Shown piece by piece: positions 24,351 through 35,720 of a stretch of DNA of 64,000 nt. The position numbers and the translations under genes are program-made. The stretch is taken from the NCBI GenBank assembly GCA_947311845.1, contig CAMZMU010000063.1:56416691-56480690 (forward strand), read 5' to 3'. A model generated the notes under the pieces. The model did no database searches. It had not been told where the DNA came from and saw nothing but the letters and a program-made list of their open reading frames with translations. Every line of letters starts with the position of its first letter. Within the stretch, counting starts at the first letter, position 1. The DNA comes from Poa pratensis (taxonomy: Eukaryota > Streptophyta > Magnoliopsida > Poales > Poaceae).

Positions 24351-25077
24351 CGTGGTGTGTCCCCTTGGTGTGTAGGTTGATGGGTCTCTCATGTGTCGGG
24401 CCTTTCCTGGAATGGCATATTCGCGATGAAAACATGGGTAATTGTCAATATGCGGCATGACTTGCTATATATACGCAAATTTGCATTGATTTTGGGTCAA
24501 ACCAAAATTACGTGTCCCACGGCACAGGTGCATAAAGTTGAGAGCAGCTAAACTAACCAAGTTAATCTTAACATTATTCGAGAAAATAACCCACACCCAC
24601 CTCCAACTAACTGGCGTGAAATTCTAACCGTTATCCACCTAACCTCACTGCCTTTAAGCCGCAGTCGAGGCACGGTGTCGCAACCTTTTGGAACGTTATG
24701 CCAGTTTTTGCCCCAATGGCATGTTTTTCAGTTTCATTCTATGTTTAGTTCAAATTTACATATTCTTGGTTTCTTTGAGGTGAGCAATAACTTATCTGGT
24801 TCCTCGAACACTTTGGAGGTTAGTTACTTTTTTTAAATTAAAGGGTTATGTATATGATGTTCATTTTACATTGGAAAAATAGGGAATTGGGATACATATT
24901 TTGTATCCTCCATGATAGAAAAATATAGAACAAACACACAATGTGTTTACACTGCACATAATACATACAAATTAGTGAGGCATATGAATGATGACGTTGA
25001 CCCTTAATTCCAGACAAAAAAGGATCAACATAAGGTGACCCTCGATTGCCTTAGCTATTAATATAGTGGTTGATATA
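24351..25077. other. Intergenic, nothing recognised
   Basis: Mixed-composition sequence with no long open frame or repeat boundary that I can see. It leads into the degenerate LINE. Confidence 0.35.
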
Positions 25078-26931
25078 TGTTAGGAGTCATGATTGAACGC
25101 GTCAAAGCTGATGGTCAAATTGAAGGGGTGGTTCCGCATCTCGTGGATGGGGGACTATCTATACTTCAATATGTTAACGATACAATTCTTTTTATGAAAC
25201 ATGATCTTGAAAAGGCTAAGAATTTGAAATAAATTTTGTCAGAGTTTAGCAACTTTAAGGACTAAAAATATATTTACATGAGTGAATGGTTTTATTCGGG
25301 TAGGCCCAAGAAAAGGCTGCATTAAAGGCTGGACTATTTTGTTGTGAGCAAGGTCAGTTTCTTATTACCTATTTGGGTATTCCGGTACACTATGGGAGGC
25401 TCACAAATGCCGAGTGGAAACATGTCGAGGACCCATTACAAAAAAGTCTAAGTAGGGAAAGGAAAAATACTATCTCTACGTGGAAAATTAGTCTTCATTA
25501 ATTCCGTGCTAAGTAATATGGTACGTACTATATTATTATAATCTCTTTCTTCAATTTAGCTAAACAAGTATTAAATACATTAAACTATTTTCGATTAAGA
25601 TTCTTCTGGTAAGGGGTTAGTGAAAAAAAGAAATAGAGACTGGCTAAATGGGATGTGGTTTGCCACCCTAAAGATCAAGGTGGGCTGGGTACTCATAACT
25701 TATATAGGTTAAAAACACAGCTCAATAAATGGTTGTTCAAACTTCTCACAGAAGCTGGGGTGTGGCAAACTCTACTAAAAGGAAAATTTATTGGCTCAAA
25801 GGCATTGTCCCAAGTCGTCTGAAAATGTGACTCTCATTTTTGGACTGGTCAAATGGCGACGAGAAACACTCCTTCCACAATCATTTAATATTAAGGGCGG
25901 ATCGAATATTAGATTCTGGGAGTATAACTGGTTAGCAAATACCACGCTCCAGAAAAAATATCCAGCTCTATATAATATTGTCCGTCACAAGAGCGATACT
26001 ATTTCGTGTTGGAATGATCTCCACGGAAGATGACGTTCACACGAGATCTAATCGGTCTCGGACCTGCGGCATGGAATGGCTTAATTGGCGGTTGGATTTG
26101 GTCCAGTTGTCGCAAGAGAGTAAGAGACTGATGATTTCAATGGAAGCTACTTGAGAACGGAAAATTTTCAGTTGATTTCATGTATAGAACGTTGGTTCAA
26201 TCAGAAGTGCCAGTCAATAATAACAAGAAACTAAGAAAAATGATGATATCGCTAAAAATTAAAAAAAAACTATATGTGATATCTTCTCAAGGGAATAATG
26301 TTTACAAAATATAATCTTGTAAAACTCAATTGGCTTGAAAGTAAAAAAGTATCCATTTTGTCATCATGATGAGAGGATCAAACACTTATTTTACCGTACA
26401 AGTTTACTCGTTTTATATGGTCAGCTATCCAAATGTTTCTAATTTGTATCCTCCATGTAGCGTTACAAACATATTTAGCAATTGGCTACACGACATTGAT
26501 CACAAGTTTAGAATTATTATTAGGATGAGAGCGCTTGTCATTATTTGGTCTATGTGGCTATGTGAAATGACAAGTTTTTTAACGGTAATTTTTTTCTCGT
26601 TTGCAGGTCATCTACCGGTGTACAAGTTTGCTCCGATCGTAATCAGCTCTACAACACTTGGAGAATCGAGACCTATTTATAGAGTTGTCTTCATGGTTGA
26701 TCAAAACGGTCAAAAAAATCCAACATGGGTAGCGACATGATGTACGGACTACGGATTGACCCTCACCATAGTCGATCCACAGTTTCTTCACAATTACTTG
26801 TATTTCGTCTTTTATGGTTTTTCTATGTTGCCAAGCTGTTGCGGCTGTGTGCATATTTGTTATGGAGGTTATGCACAAGCCGGGTGTAATGCTCGAATTT
26901 TAAAGTAGTAAAGCGCTCTGTATAAAAAAAA
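25078..26931 (+). mobile_element. Degenerate L1-type LINE
   Basis: Interrupted translations on the plus strand follow the LINE inside the subtilase: LQYVNDTILFMK (altered YADD box of reverse transcriptase), TYLGIPVHYGRLTNAEWK, LNKWLFKLLTEAGVWQTLL, GGSNIRFWEYNWL. The 3' end shares GGCTGTGTGCAT and GCCGGGTGTAAT with that copy and finishes in an eight-A tail at 26924-26931. Many frameshifts and stops show it is much older. The 5' boundary is set by where similarity to reverse transcriptase begins. Confidence 0.75.
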
Positions 26932-27163
26932 TTGAGTTTTTGTAAGATTTTTTCTTCCAATTGAGTTCAAAATGATCATGAAATACACCTTCTACCAAAA
27001 AATAAAGATCACATGTCCATATATAGTGGGACTGGATCACATTGATGATCTCGTCCCTTTACAAAAAGAGTTATTCGTATCATCAACACGAATAAAAGAA
27101 AAGAAACGAAAACTTCTCTCACATCAAACGCTAATGCATAATTATCCATCTAATTAATCAGTT

Positions 27164-27190
27164 ACTATATATATATATCTATATCTATAT
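27164..27190. repeat. AT-rich microsatellite
   Basis: A TA run followed by TATC-type units directly abuts the left end of the fold-back element. Confidence 0.7.
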
Positions 27191-27269
27191 CTACTAGGAA
27201 ATGTGCCCGTGCGTTGCTACGGATTAATTTTTATTCAATATTGTTTAGGTAATGGTGAACTTCAGTACT

Positions 27270-27507
27270 GAAAATAAATAAAAAATCTTGACAAGATGAA
27301 GTGTTCTTGATAGGGCCACAACTACTATCAATCAAAAATTATGGTAGATTTCTTATCGAGTTCGTGCTATCGTAAAAATGATATTTCTCTCTTAAAGTCT
27401 CACCGTTAAGAGCACATGATGTTCCTTCCCTTTACCGTGTAACTGACTTCAGGAAGATATATAATGGTGTATCTGTTTGCTCTTGCCGGAGGTCCTCTAT
27501 CAGCTCC
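27270..27507. other. Segment present only in the left arm of the fold-back element
   Basis: In the right arm the sequences on either side of this 238-bp block are joined directly. It is either an insertion here or a deletion there; it has no terminal repeats that would show which. Confidence 0.65.
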
Positions 27508-30039
27508 TAGTGCTTCTTAGTGGCCTTGAGCCCTTGAACATGTACACAGGGAAGTTTCTCCTCTCGTAGTAGTCTTTTACAATGTGAACTTCGTGTTTAT
27601 GGCTTCGACCAGTTCATCCATCTCACCGCCGGCACCGGCGCCTGCCTGCACCGTCAACTTGACGAAGTTAGACTGCTTCATCCAAGTCTCCAAGATGAGC
27701 TCTGCTGGCTGATGCATCATTCTCTTTGTTAGTTGCTGCCTTTAAGTGCATAGAAGAGAGTGCATTTCTTCTAATCATGTATTTTCTTGGATCAAGGATG
27801 GAAATATACGTACCAAGTATTATGAACATGTCACGTTTAGTAAAACCTGACCACTTGGTGCATAAGCCAAAAGATGCATATGTTGAAGAAAGTGAGAAAT
27901 AACTTAACAAAGTGTCGGTCAATTAAACAACTAAGTAACACAAAGATGTCCACCCGTTTTGTCACTTCTAGCCAAGTTCCATCTTCCATGCTTCAGTTTC
28001 AGATTCATCGGAAAATAACAAATAAAAACACTGAGAAATTGGCTCACCCACACTATTTCATCGTGTATTCATTCGTGCATTGTTCATAAAATAATAAACC
28101 TTAATCCACAGAGTTTGTTGTATGCAAAATAGAAATGATTTTGTATGTAAAATCGACTGGAAGTAAATTGGATCAGTTTGATCGGTTATTATTACCGAGA
28201 AGCATGAAATTGGATCTCACCGCTGCATCCAACCTGAAGAATGAACGTGCAAATTAACATTTTGAGTTGTCAGGTTCAGACATGCATGATTGATGTGGGC
28301 ATGGAGTTGTCTCTTGTGAAGCAACTAAAACTGCAAACGTCTTCTCGTGCAGCTGATCAACGCGCAACTGAACCAGGGCGTGAAGAAGCGGACAGCAAAG
28401 GCATGGAGTTCGCCATGGACTTCATGGTGATTTTGCATGTGAAGGGGACATGCGACTGCACTTATTCCATGTGGGTAGATGTGGCTAACAGTAGTGCCAA
28501 TTCTTGCTCCAGTCTTTGCTCAGGAGATGCTACTTATTGTGAGGCGGCACAGGTTAGACTCATGGCACCGTGTGCCTCGCATGGCATGCGGACGTAGGAC
28601 TCCACCGCAGCAGTTAACCGAGCGCCGCCCCATGGAGAGTCCGCCGCCCAAGCTTGTGCCAATCCATCCGCGCCACGTACCGCGTGCACGCTGGCGAGGA
28701 GACTACTACACTGCTTGATGATTCTGAACTGCTACTGAAGATGCATCTGAATTCTGAACTGCACGCCTTGAGTTAATGCTTCGCAAACTCTGAAATCGAT
28801 CAAGAGGAAGCAGATTGGTATACACAAATTACAGAGAAGGAAGATGCTATTGCTGTCATTCAACTAATTGTTGAATCTTTTCAGCTTAACATACAACATG
28901 TTCTTGAGGCTGCTCCATCAAAGCTCACAGAAGCCAGAGGTAGTCTTGTTGAACCTGGTGCGGCTGCTCCAGAACGTGGACAACGTGCTCATGCCGTTGG
29001 CATCATGGGCGACGCCATCTGCGTCCCCGAGTATGTTAACCTCATGTGCTCGACTGAGGCCGAGCTCGGCCGACCAATCACCACCCAGCCATGGTCATCT
29101 TCGTTTTTTTCATTTGTTCCATTAGTTTACCTTGCTAGGGGTAACTGAAGCATATGCTCTCAATGAACTCTGAATGTGATGTTCGGAATTCAGTACTTGC
29201 TCGATTTGGTACCGAAGAATAACCTCCTCTTTCTGAATCCAACTGGAGTGTATTGCATCTGTAATCAATCATGCATGTCTGAACCTGACAACTCAAAATG
29301 TTAATTTGCACGTTCATTCTTCAGGTTGGATGCGGCGGTGAGATCCAATTTTCATGCTTCTCGGTAATAATAACCGATCAAACTGATCCAATTTACTTCC
29401 AGTCGATTTTACATACAAAATCAGTTCTATTTTGCATACAACAAACTATGTGGATTAAGGTTTATTATTTTATGAACAATGCACGAATGAATACACGATG
29501 AAATAGTGTGGGTGAGCCAATTTCTCAGTGTTTTTATTTGTTATTTTCCGATGAATCTGAAACTGAAGCATGGAAGATGGAACTTGGCTAGAAGTGACAA
29601 AACAGGTGGACATCTTTGTGTTACTTAGTTGTTTAATTGACCGACACTTTGTTAAGTTATTTCTCAATTTCTTCAACATATGCATCTTTTGGCTTATGCA
29701 CCAAGTGGTCAGGTTTTACTAAACGTGACATGTTCATAATACTTGGTACGTATATTTCCATCCTTGATCCAAGACAATACATGATTAGAAGAAATGCACT
29801 CTCTTCTATGCACTTAAAGGCAGCAACTAACAAAGAGAATGATGCATCAGCCAGCAGAGCTCATCTTGGAGACTTGGATGAAGCAGTCTAACTTCGTCAA
29901 GTTGACGGTGCAGGCAGGCGCCGGTGCTGGCGGTGAGATGGACGAACTGGTCGAAGCCATAAACACGAAGTTCACATTGTAAAAGACTACTACGAGAGGA
30001 GAAACTTCCCTGTGTACATGTTCAAGGGCTCAAGGCCAC

Positions 30040-30257
30040 GGCCCCCTTCTTTTCAGCTTATTTTCCAGATTCTCCCAGAAGCTACCCTCCATCAGCTTCT
30101 CCCAGAATCTCGTTTTTTAAATTTGTTTAAACTTCTAAATAAGTATTGGGAAGACAAATTTAGAAGTTTAAACAAATTTAAAGAACGAGATTCTGAAAGA
30201 AGCTGATGGAGGGTAGCTTCTGGGAGAATCTGAAAAATAAGCTGAAAAGAAGGAGCC
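30040..30257. mobile_element. Palindromic MITE in the right arm of the fold-back element
   Basis: A 218-bp near-perfect hairpin whose ends read GGCCCCCTTCTTTTCAGC and, on the reverse strand, GGCTCCTTCTTTTCAGC. The arms contain AGCTACCCTCCATCAGCTTC and its complement. The matching place in the left arm is empty, which fixes its limits. No target duplication is visible. It has no coding capacity and could fold into a long hairpin RNA if transcribed. Confidence 0.8.
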
Positions 30258-30351
30258 TAAGAAGCACTAAGTACTGAAGTTCACCATTACCTAAACAATA
30301 TTGAATAAAAATTAATCCGTAGCAACGCACGGGCACATTTCCTAGTAGTAA

Positions 30352-32733
30352 TTAAGTTTTGGATGAGGGCGCTGCAGCCTCGGTGGTGCCCTCCTCCCCG
30401 GTGCCCGGCAAGATTAGGATGGGGCTGCGCACGATGTACTTGCCGGACACCCACTTGAGCTGCCCTTCGATCGCGCCGTCCGGCACGGCCGCCGCCTTGA
30501 CGGTGACGGTGTAGTTCAAGACCTCCTCCAGCGCCTTGAACGTCAGCTTCGGCGGATACACCTCCACCGTCACGGATTTCGGCACGTCAATCTCCACGTC
30601 GTACGTCGAGCTTGCCTCGCCGACGTTGGTCACCGCTCGGCTCGCGTTCACGACGCTGTCCGCCCTGGCGACGACGACCGTGATTGACGGGTAGTTGAGG
30701 TCCTTCTCGTCCAATTTTGGTATCTTGTCGCACGCCACCGGCGGCTCCGGGTGGATGATCGAGTTCACCTGCTGGTCCGTGTACTTGAGCCCGCACAGGT
30801 ACGGGATGTATTCCGCCGCCGTCAGGTTGTACACGAGCCCGGGGTCCATGGCTTTCTTCGGGTTCACGTGCCCGGCACCCGTGGCAAAGTATGTCGCCTG
30901 CGTGCCGTCCACGTCGGCGATGGGTTTCTTGGTGTTGTCGGTGGTTTCAGTGGTCGTCATCAGCGCCGACTTGATGGATGCCGGCGACCATGTCGGGTGC
31001 GCGTTCTTCAACAGCACGGCGATCCCGGCGAGGTGCGGGCACGACATGGACGTGCCGGACTTGATGTCGAACTTGGGCATCACTTCCTTGGGCTGTAACA
31101 CAATGTCTACGACGCCGGGGACACCCGCGAGTACGTTCACTCCGGGACCGATGATGTCGGGCTTGAGAATTCCCCGGCTCTTCACGTTCGGCCCCCGCGA
31201 CGAGAAGGGTGCCATCATCGGCGACCGTGGGGTGTCGAACAACGTTCCTTTGAAGACGAAGTTCGCCGTGGGGCTACGCTCGCTCTGGATGTAAGCCTTG
31301 ATCTTCTGCCCGACAGCGTAGGGGACTTGCACCGTCGGGAGGACGTGCGGCCTCGGGACGATCACCGGACCGAACACCTCAGGGGCGACGACGATCATAC
31401 CAAAAGCACCAGCTCGGAGGACCATCTTGGCCTTGGCGGTGCTCAAGCCACCGCCGGCCTCGCAAATGATGATCTTCCCAGTGATGTTCTGTGCCGTCAA
31501 CACGCTCTCACTGGTGCACTGGCCGTCGCCCACGTCGCGCGCCAACGGAACCATCTCCTTCCCGTAGTCCTTGGGCTCGCTGAGCGACTCGCCGTCGACC
31601 TCAAGGCCACAGCCAAGCTTCACGGTGGCCGCGAACCTCCTGTCGCTGGTGCTTGCCCCGACGGTGAGAAGCCACGGCGCCCCATTGGAAAGGGTCGCCG
31701 GGTTCGGGCCGATGTTGCCAGCCGCCGTGCTGACGAACACGCCGTTCAGAGCAGCGGTGTACCCTCCGAGCGAGACGGGGTCCTCTGAGAAGTCAGCGCC
31801 CGGGTTCCCGCCAAGCGACAGAGAGAGCACGTCGACGCCGTCCTCGATGGCCTCGTCGACCGCAGCCAGTATGTCATCGCGGTCACAGCCCTTCTGCTCG
31901 AAGCACACCTGGTAGAACGCGATGTGCGCACGGGGTGCCATGCCGGCCGCCGTGCCAACCGCGTTGCCAGATATGTTCGCGCCGGGCACGAACGCGCCGG
32001 CAGCCGTGCTGGACGTGTGCGTCCCGTGCTGGCCCTCGTTGATCGGAAGCACCGGGTCATCGAGGCCCTTCCACTTCCATTTGGCCGACTCGAAGAACGA
32101 CCGCGCGCCGATGAGCTTGTTGTTGCACACCGTGTTGTTGAAGTCGCACCGGCCATTCCACTTCTCCGGCGGCGGCTTCATCCCCGTCGCATCGAACGAG
32201 GGGTGCCCAGCGTAGATGCCGTCGTCGAGGACACCGATGATGATGCCCTCGCCCATGTTGCTGGTGTTCCACACGCCGGCCCCGTCGCGGCCCTCACCCG
32301 TGAGCCCCAGCATCTTGGGCGTGTGCGTGGTCATAAGCTGGTACGTCTGCTCAGGGTATGCCTTGGCGAACCAGTCCTTCTTGGACATCTCCTCCAGCTC
32401 CTCCGGCGTCAGGCGGGCCGAGAAGCCATTGACGACGTTGCGGTAAGAGTAGATGAGCCGGGTCACGGAGGCCGGGTCCTTGTCCAGCGCCTCCTTGGCC
32501 ATGTCGCACACCGACGCCAGCAGCGACGCGTGCCACGCCGACACGTTCTTGTACAGGTTCGTGTCGTACTCGTACGGCCTGCGCACGATGATGAGGAAGT
32601 TGCTGTGCACGCCGGTGTCACCCCCGTGGTCATGGTGGCTCGCTGCGGGGGTGGCGGCTGCACACAGGAAGAGCAGGACGGAGGCGACCAGACGCCGCGG
32701 CGAGCATCGCCCATGGCTTCGATTGTCATCCAT
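30352..32733 (-). CDS. SBT: Subtilisin-like serine protease (S8), intact single-exon gene
   Basis: A 793-residue pre-pro-subtilase, normal length for the plant SBT family, predicted to act in the cell wall or apoplast. Residues 1-32 include a basic start and a hydrophobic signal segment (VASVLLFLCAAATPAAS). An I9 propeptide (about 44-135) ends near MTTHTP. The S8 domain has Asp170 (GVLDDG), His236 (GQHGTH), oxyanion Asn340 (AAGNIGP) and Ser562 (GTSMSCPH). A PA insert occupies about 390-490, and a fibronectin-III-like C-terminal domain about 680-785. The acidic, alanine-rich tail after residue 775 is unusual. It has no introns and no frame breaks. The stop codon is immediately followed by the fold-back element, so its original 3' untranslated region has been displaced. 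Substrate cannot be told from sequence. Confidence 0.93.
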   Translation of the reverse strand: MDDNRSHGRCSPRRLVASVLLFLCAAATPAASHHDHGGDTGVHSNFLIIVRRPYEYDTNLYKNVSAWHASLLASVCDMAKEALDKDPASVTRLIYSYRNVVNGFSARLTPEELEEMSKKDWFAKAYPEQTYQLMTTHTPKMLGLTGEGRDGAGVWNTSNMGEGIIIGVLDDGIYAGHPSFDATGMKPPPEKWNGRCDFNNTVCNNKLIGARSFFESAKWKWKGLDDPVLPINEGQHGTHTSSTAAGAFVPGANISGNAVGTAAGMAPRAHIAFYQVCFEQKGCDRDDILAAVDEAIEDGVDVLSLSLGGNPGADFSEDPVSLGGYTAALNGVFVSTAAGNIGPNPATLSNGAPWLLTVGASTSDRRFAATVKLGCGLEVDGESLSEPKDYGKEMVPLARDVGDGQCTSESVLTAQNITGKIIICEAGGGLSTAKAKMVLRAGAFGMIVVAPEVFGPVIVPRPHVLPTVQVPYAVGQKIKAYIQSERSPTANFVFKGTLFDTPRSPMMAPFSSRGPNVKSRGILKPDIIGPGVNVLAGVPGVVDIVLQPKEVMPKFDIKSGTSMSCPHLAGIAVLLKNAHPTWSPASIKSALMTTTETTDNTKKPIADVDGTQATYFATGAGHVNPKKAMDPGLVYNLTAAEYIPYLCGLKYTDQQVNSIIHPEPPVACDKIPKLDEKDLNYPSITVVVARADSVVNASRAVTNVGEASSTYDVEIDVPKSVTVEVYPPKLTFKALEEVLNYTVTVKAAAVPDGAIEGQLKWVSGKYIVRSPILILPGTGEEGTTEAAAPSSKT

Positions 32734-33479
32734 TTGGTGTGTAAGAAAGAATGATCGGAGGAGGGAGCCCAGCGAGGTAGCGTTACATATGTCCGGGGAG
32801 CTTGCTCTTGTCAGCTAAAGATGGCACGTAGCGTTCTGTGGTCAGACGGTGAGACGGCTTAATAAAGGCAGAGAAGGCATGCAAGATATAGGGAGGCCTA
32901 GCTCTCACCAGAAGTTCAATTAGACTTTCCATTCGTTTCGAGACTTTCTTTCTTGTAGAGGAAATGAATCATGAATCTGCTCTATTGAACAATCTATGAA
33001 AGACCTACTAAATGCCCAGTTGCCCACAACAAATCATGATCCAAAATGTTTGCTAATAACAGTCCATCACGACATACAAGAACAAATGTCCAAATGAATC
33101 ACACGGACAAATAAATCGGCAAGATTTCGCGCACCCCTGTTGCACTTGATCTCTAATAACGACATTCAAGAATAACAATAAAAAAATGCGGAGTGAAACA
33201 ATCATTGTTTTAGGACGTGGCTACCTTTAGAACGTTCTATGCTTAACCATAACCATAGAAAGTGCGGTGTACTCTCTTACATGCATGCAGAGAAAGACAA
33301 AACTGATGATGTCATCCACATTAAATGTGAAATTCAAAAATTCAAAAGCGTTTGTAGATGAAACTGTTTATCCGATTTAGGATCTGTTTTCACCGTTGGA
33401 CTAGTCGCGACGAGATCTTCGAAACTAGATCCCATGTTAATATGTTTTGACGATTTTTTTCGGATCCAAAAGTTACCCA
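32734..33479. other. Upstream region of the intact subtilase, no other gene
   Basis: On the minus strand a TATA-like CTTTATTAAG lies near 32861-32870, about 130 bases upstream of the ATG; it is weak evidence for the promoter. The remainder is AT-rich and shows no gene. Confidence 0.35.
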
Positions 33480-34610
33480 CCAGTAACGCGTGAGTTATCC
33501 ATACTGTAGTATATAAGTTACCCACCATATCAACAAAAAGTTTTTTTGCTTGAAATTAGATCCAACTTTTTATTGTTCTTTTCGTTTTTTTTCAAGTTTT
33601 GAAGTTACAACCTCATATTATAAGTGAGTTATCACTTTGGTATGGTAAATATATCGTGCACAAGCGGGTAACTATATACCAAAAATCCTGTGTAGTTTTA
33701 AAAGTATTAGGGTGATTACTATGTCGATTTCATGGTGACAACTACACCCTAAACAGATGGATAACTCCATAAATACCGGATTGGTATATATTATTTAGAG
33801 AACAAGACGACTAATTTAGTTTTGGGGTGGTTAACTATGCATGAACCCATGGGTAACTCCATAACTACTATGTGGATATCTATTACCGAGAGAGTATGAT
33901 AAGTTCATTGATTTCGTCGTGGATGACTGTATCATGAACACATGGATAGCCCCACATATTTTAGGTGGATAACTCCATCAATACTTGGTGGGTAAATATT
34001 ACCGAGAGAGTATGGTAAATAAATTATTCGTGGTGGGTAAGTCAAACTTTCTCAAACTTTCTAGTGTATTTATTATATTAAGTTAAGGCTAACTATATCA
34101 TAAAACATGGGTAACCCATGGGTACATGATGCGAAACTCTATCAATACTAGATGTTAAGATGCTAAGACGCCCCCGTCCGCCTTAGGACGCTTTACTGTC
34201 TTACAAATCATGATAACTTGTGGGTAACTAAATCAGTATTGGGTGGGTAACTATTACGGAGAGAGTATGGTACTAAATCGATTTTGTGGTGGATATCAAC
34301 ATCATGGGCGCATGAGTAACTTTGTCAGTACTGTGTGGGTAACTATTATCAAGAGAGTAGGGTAATTACATCGATTTCGTGGTGGATAACCGCATCATTA
34401 ACGCATGGGTAACTTTATCAGTACTGGGTGGGTAACTTTATAAGTCCATGGTGGGTAACTATTACCGAGAGAGAAAAGTAACTATCGATTTCGTGGTGGA
34501 TAACTGCATCATGAACGCATGGGTAACTTTATCAGTACACGGTGGGTAACTCCATCAATACATGGTGGGTAACTATTACCGAGAGAGGATGATAACTACA
34601 TCGATTTGTG
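33480..34610. repeat. Degenerate minisatellite
   Basis: Short phrases recur in the same order: GTGGGTAACTATTACCGAGA, ATCGATTTCGTGGTGGATAA, CATGAACGCATGGGTAAC, TTTATCAGTACTGGGTGGG. The GAGAGAG phrase recurs near 34,255, 34,345, 34,462 and 34,575, giving a period of about 92-117 bases. Copies decay leftward until they are hard to follow near 33.5 kb. No coding frame. Confidence 0.8.
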
Positions 34611-34619
34611 GTAGATTTG

Positions 34620-35429
34620 TGGCTAGACGGATCAGGCTGTGAAGGCGGTTTAATTTATGTTGGTTTCGCTATTTAGAAGTTTTAATCAGAGCGGACATGA
34701 CGAACTCGCGGATGGCCACATCTGCCTACATCCTGAACCAAAGGCGAGGCCATAGGCCTGCCCTCCAGAAATGCAAAAAAAAATTACTACTACTAATCTT
34801 GTGTTAGGAGACCCATTAGCTGAGTATTCCAGCCCAACTCGCACACACATCGCATCGCACAGGCAGCGTCGTAGCGCAGTTCTTCCATCCCCAGTCACGC
34901 AACGCAAGCAGAGCAACCAGCGAGCCAGAGACGGAGGCGGCCACGACCGGCCGACCAGTGAGGCGGCGACCGAGGAGCCACCGATGCCGCGAAGGAGGGG
35001 CTGGGATCCGGCGGAGCGCTGCACGCCCGTACGGCCGCACCAACAGAAGGCGACGGGCGGACGCGCCCAGCCGCCAAACCCTAGCGGCAGCCGGCGTCCA
35101 ATTTGTGGTTGCTTCTCTAGTACTAGATGTATTAGTATGTGATTTGTGTGCTTTTAACCTGAAAATTTGTGGTATTTTGTCTTAAATAATTTCGTCTTAC
35201 ATAGTGACTTATTTCTTCGGAAGTAGTCGTTTAGTTTAGTCGTTGTTAACTTCCTACCCTCCAATTAATTCTTGGACTCGCCGTTGTCCTGAACTAAGAA
35301 CCACTATGAACAGATCATGTTCCATCAACTGTTGTCGTTGATGCACGAAAAATAGAGCATCCATGACAACAGCTGCAACGATAAGCCAGGCAAGCATCAT
35401 AGCACACATCTTCTAATTCGTTGCCTTCC
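34620..35429. other. Intergenic with a GC-rich patch, no gene called
   Basis: A GC-rich patch at about 34,830-35,100 includes short frames such as 34,771-35,142, rich in Arg, Pro and Ser. It resembles a first exon or leader, but neither a domain nor a downstream exon is recognisable. Confidence 0.3.
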
Positions 35430-35720
35430 AGTATGCATGTAGCGGCATTACGTCGAACACCATCCTGGCATGCACGCTCTAGCCAAGGCTCACAGCATGT
35501 CCACGGAAGAGACCGTGAAGTCTGGATTTGGCCTACTCCAAATCGTAGAGCTTGCCCAAATCGACGAGGCATTCCGGCCGGCCGGCTCCCTTCTTCTCCT
35601 CCCGCTGGCGTCTCACCACCTCATGAAGCTGGCGCTAAAAGGGACACCTCTGTCGGTCCAGTGGAAACCAGGGTACCACGGAACGGCCTGCCACAGCCCT
35701 CAACACTCTGCTGGAAATTC
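35430..35720 (+). other. Unassigned open segment cut by LTR element E1
   Basis: A frame open from 35,470 encodes about 83 residues (including MSTEETVKSGFGLLQIVELA and PGYHGTACH) before it enters the LTR. The opposite strand is also open and cysteine-rich. I recognise neither. It may be an exon of a host gene or an older element interrupted by E1. Confidence 0.3.

Larger units (their letters stand above)
27191..30348. mobile_element. Fold-back TIR element with 1.1-kb inverted arms
   Basis: The left arm (27191-28294) recurs in reverse complement at 29265-30348 with few differences. Both ends read CTACTAGGAAATGTGCCCG inward, a terminus common in grass DNA. I associate this end with Mutator-like elements, but no flanking 9-bp duplication is seen, so class is open. 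Each arm has the same short open frame (27668-27922 minus, 29637-29891 plus), resembling captured exon sequence. The 970-bp spacer (28295-29264) holds more gene-like fragments, none recognised. No transposase is present. The right end is three bases from the stop codon of the intact subtilase. Confidence 0.8.

Noticed and set aside
31924..32754. 276-codon plus-strand frame opposite the intact subtilase
   Set aside because: It is a shadow of the GC-rich subtilase coding sequence and its translation is arginine/valine-rich without a domain.
33480..34610. CRISPR-like array
   Set aside because: The repeats are long, degenerate and without unique uniform spacers, and the sequence is from a plant nuclear genome.
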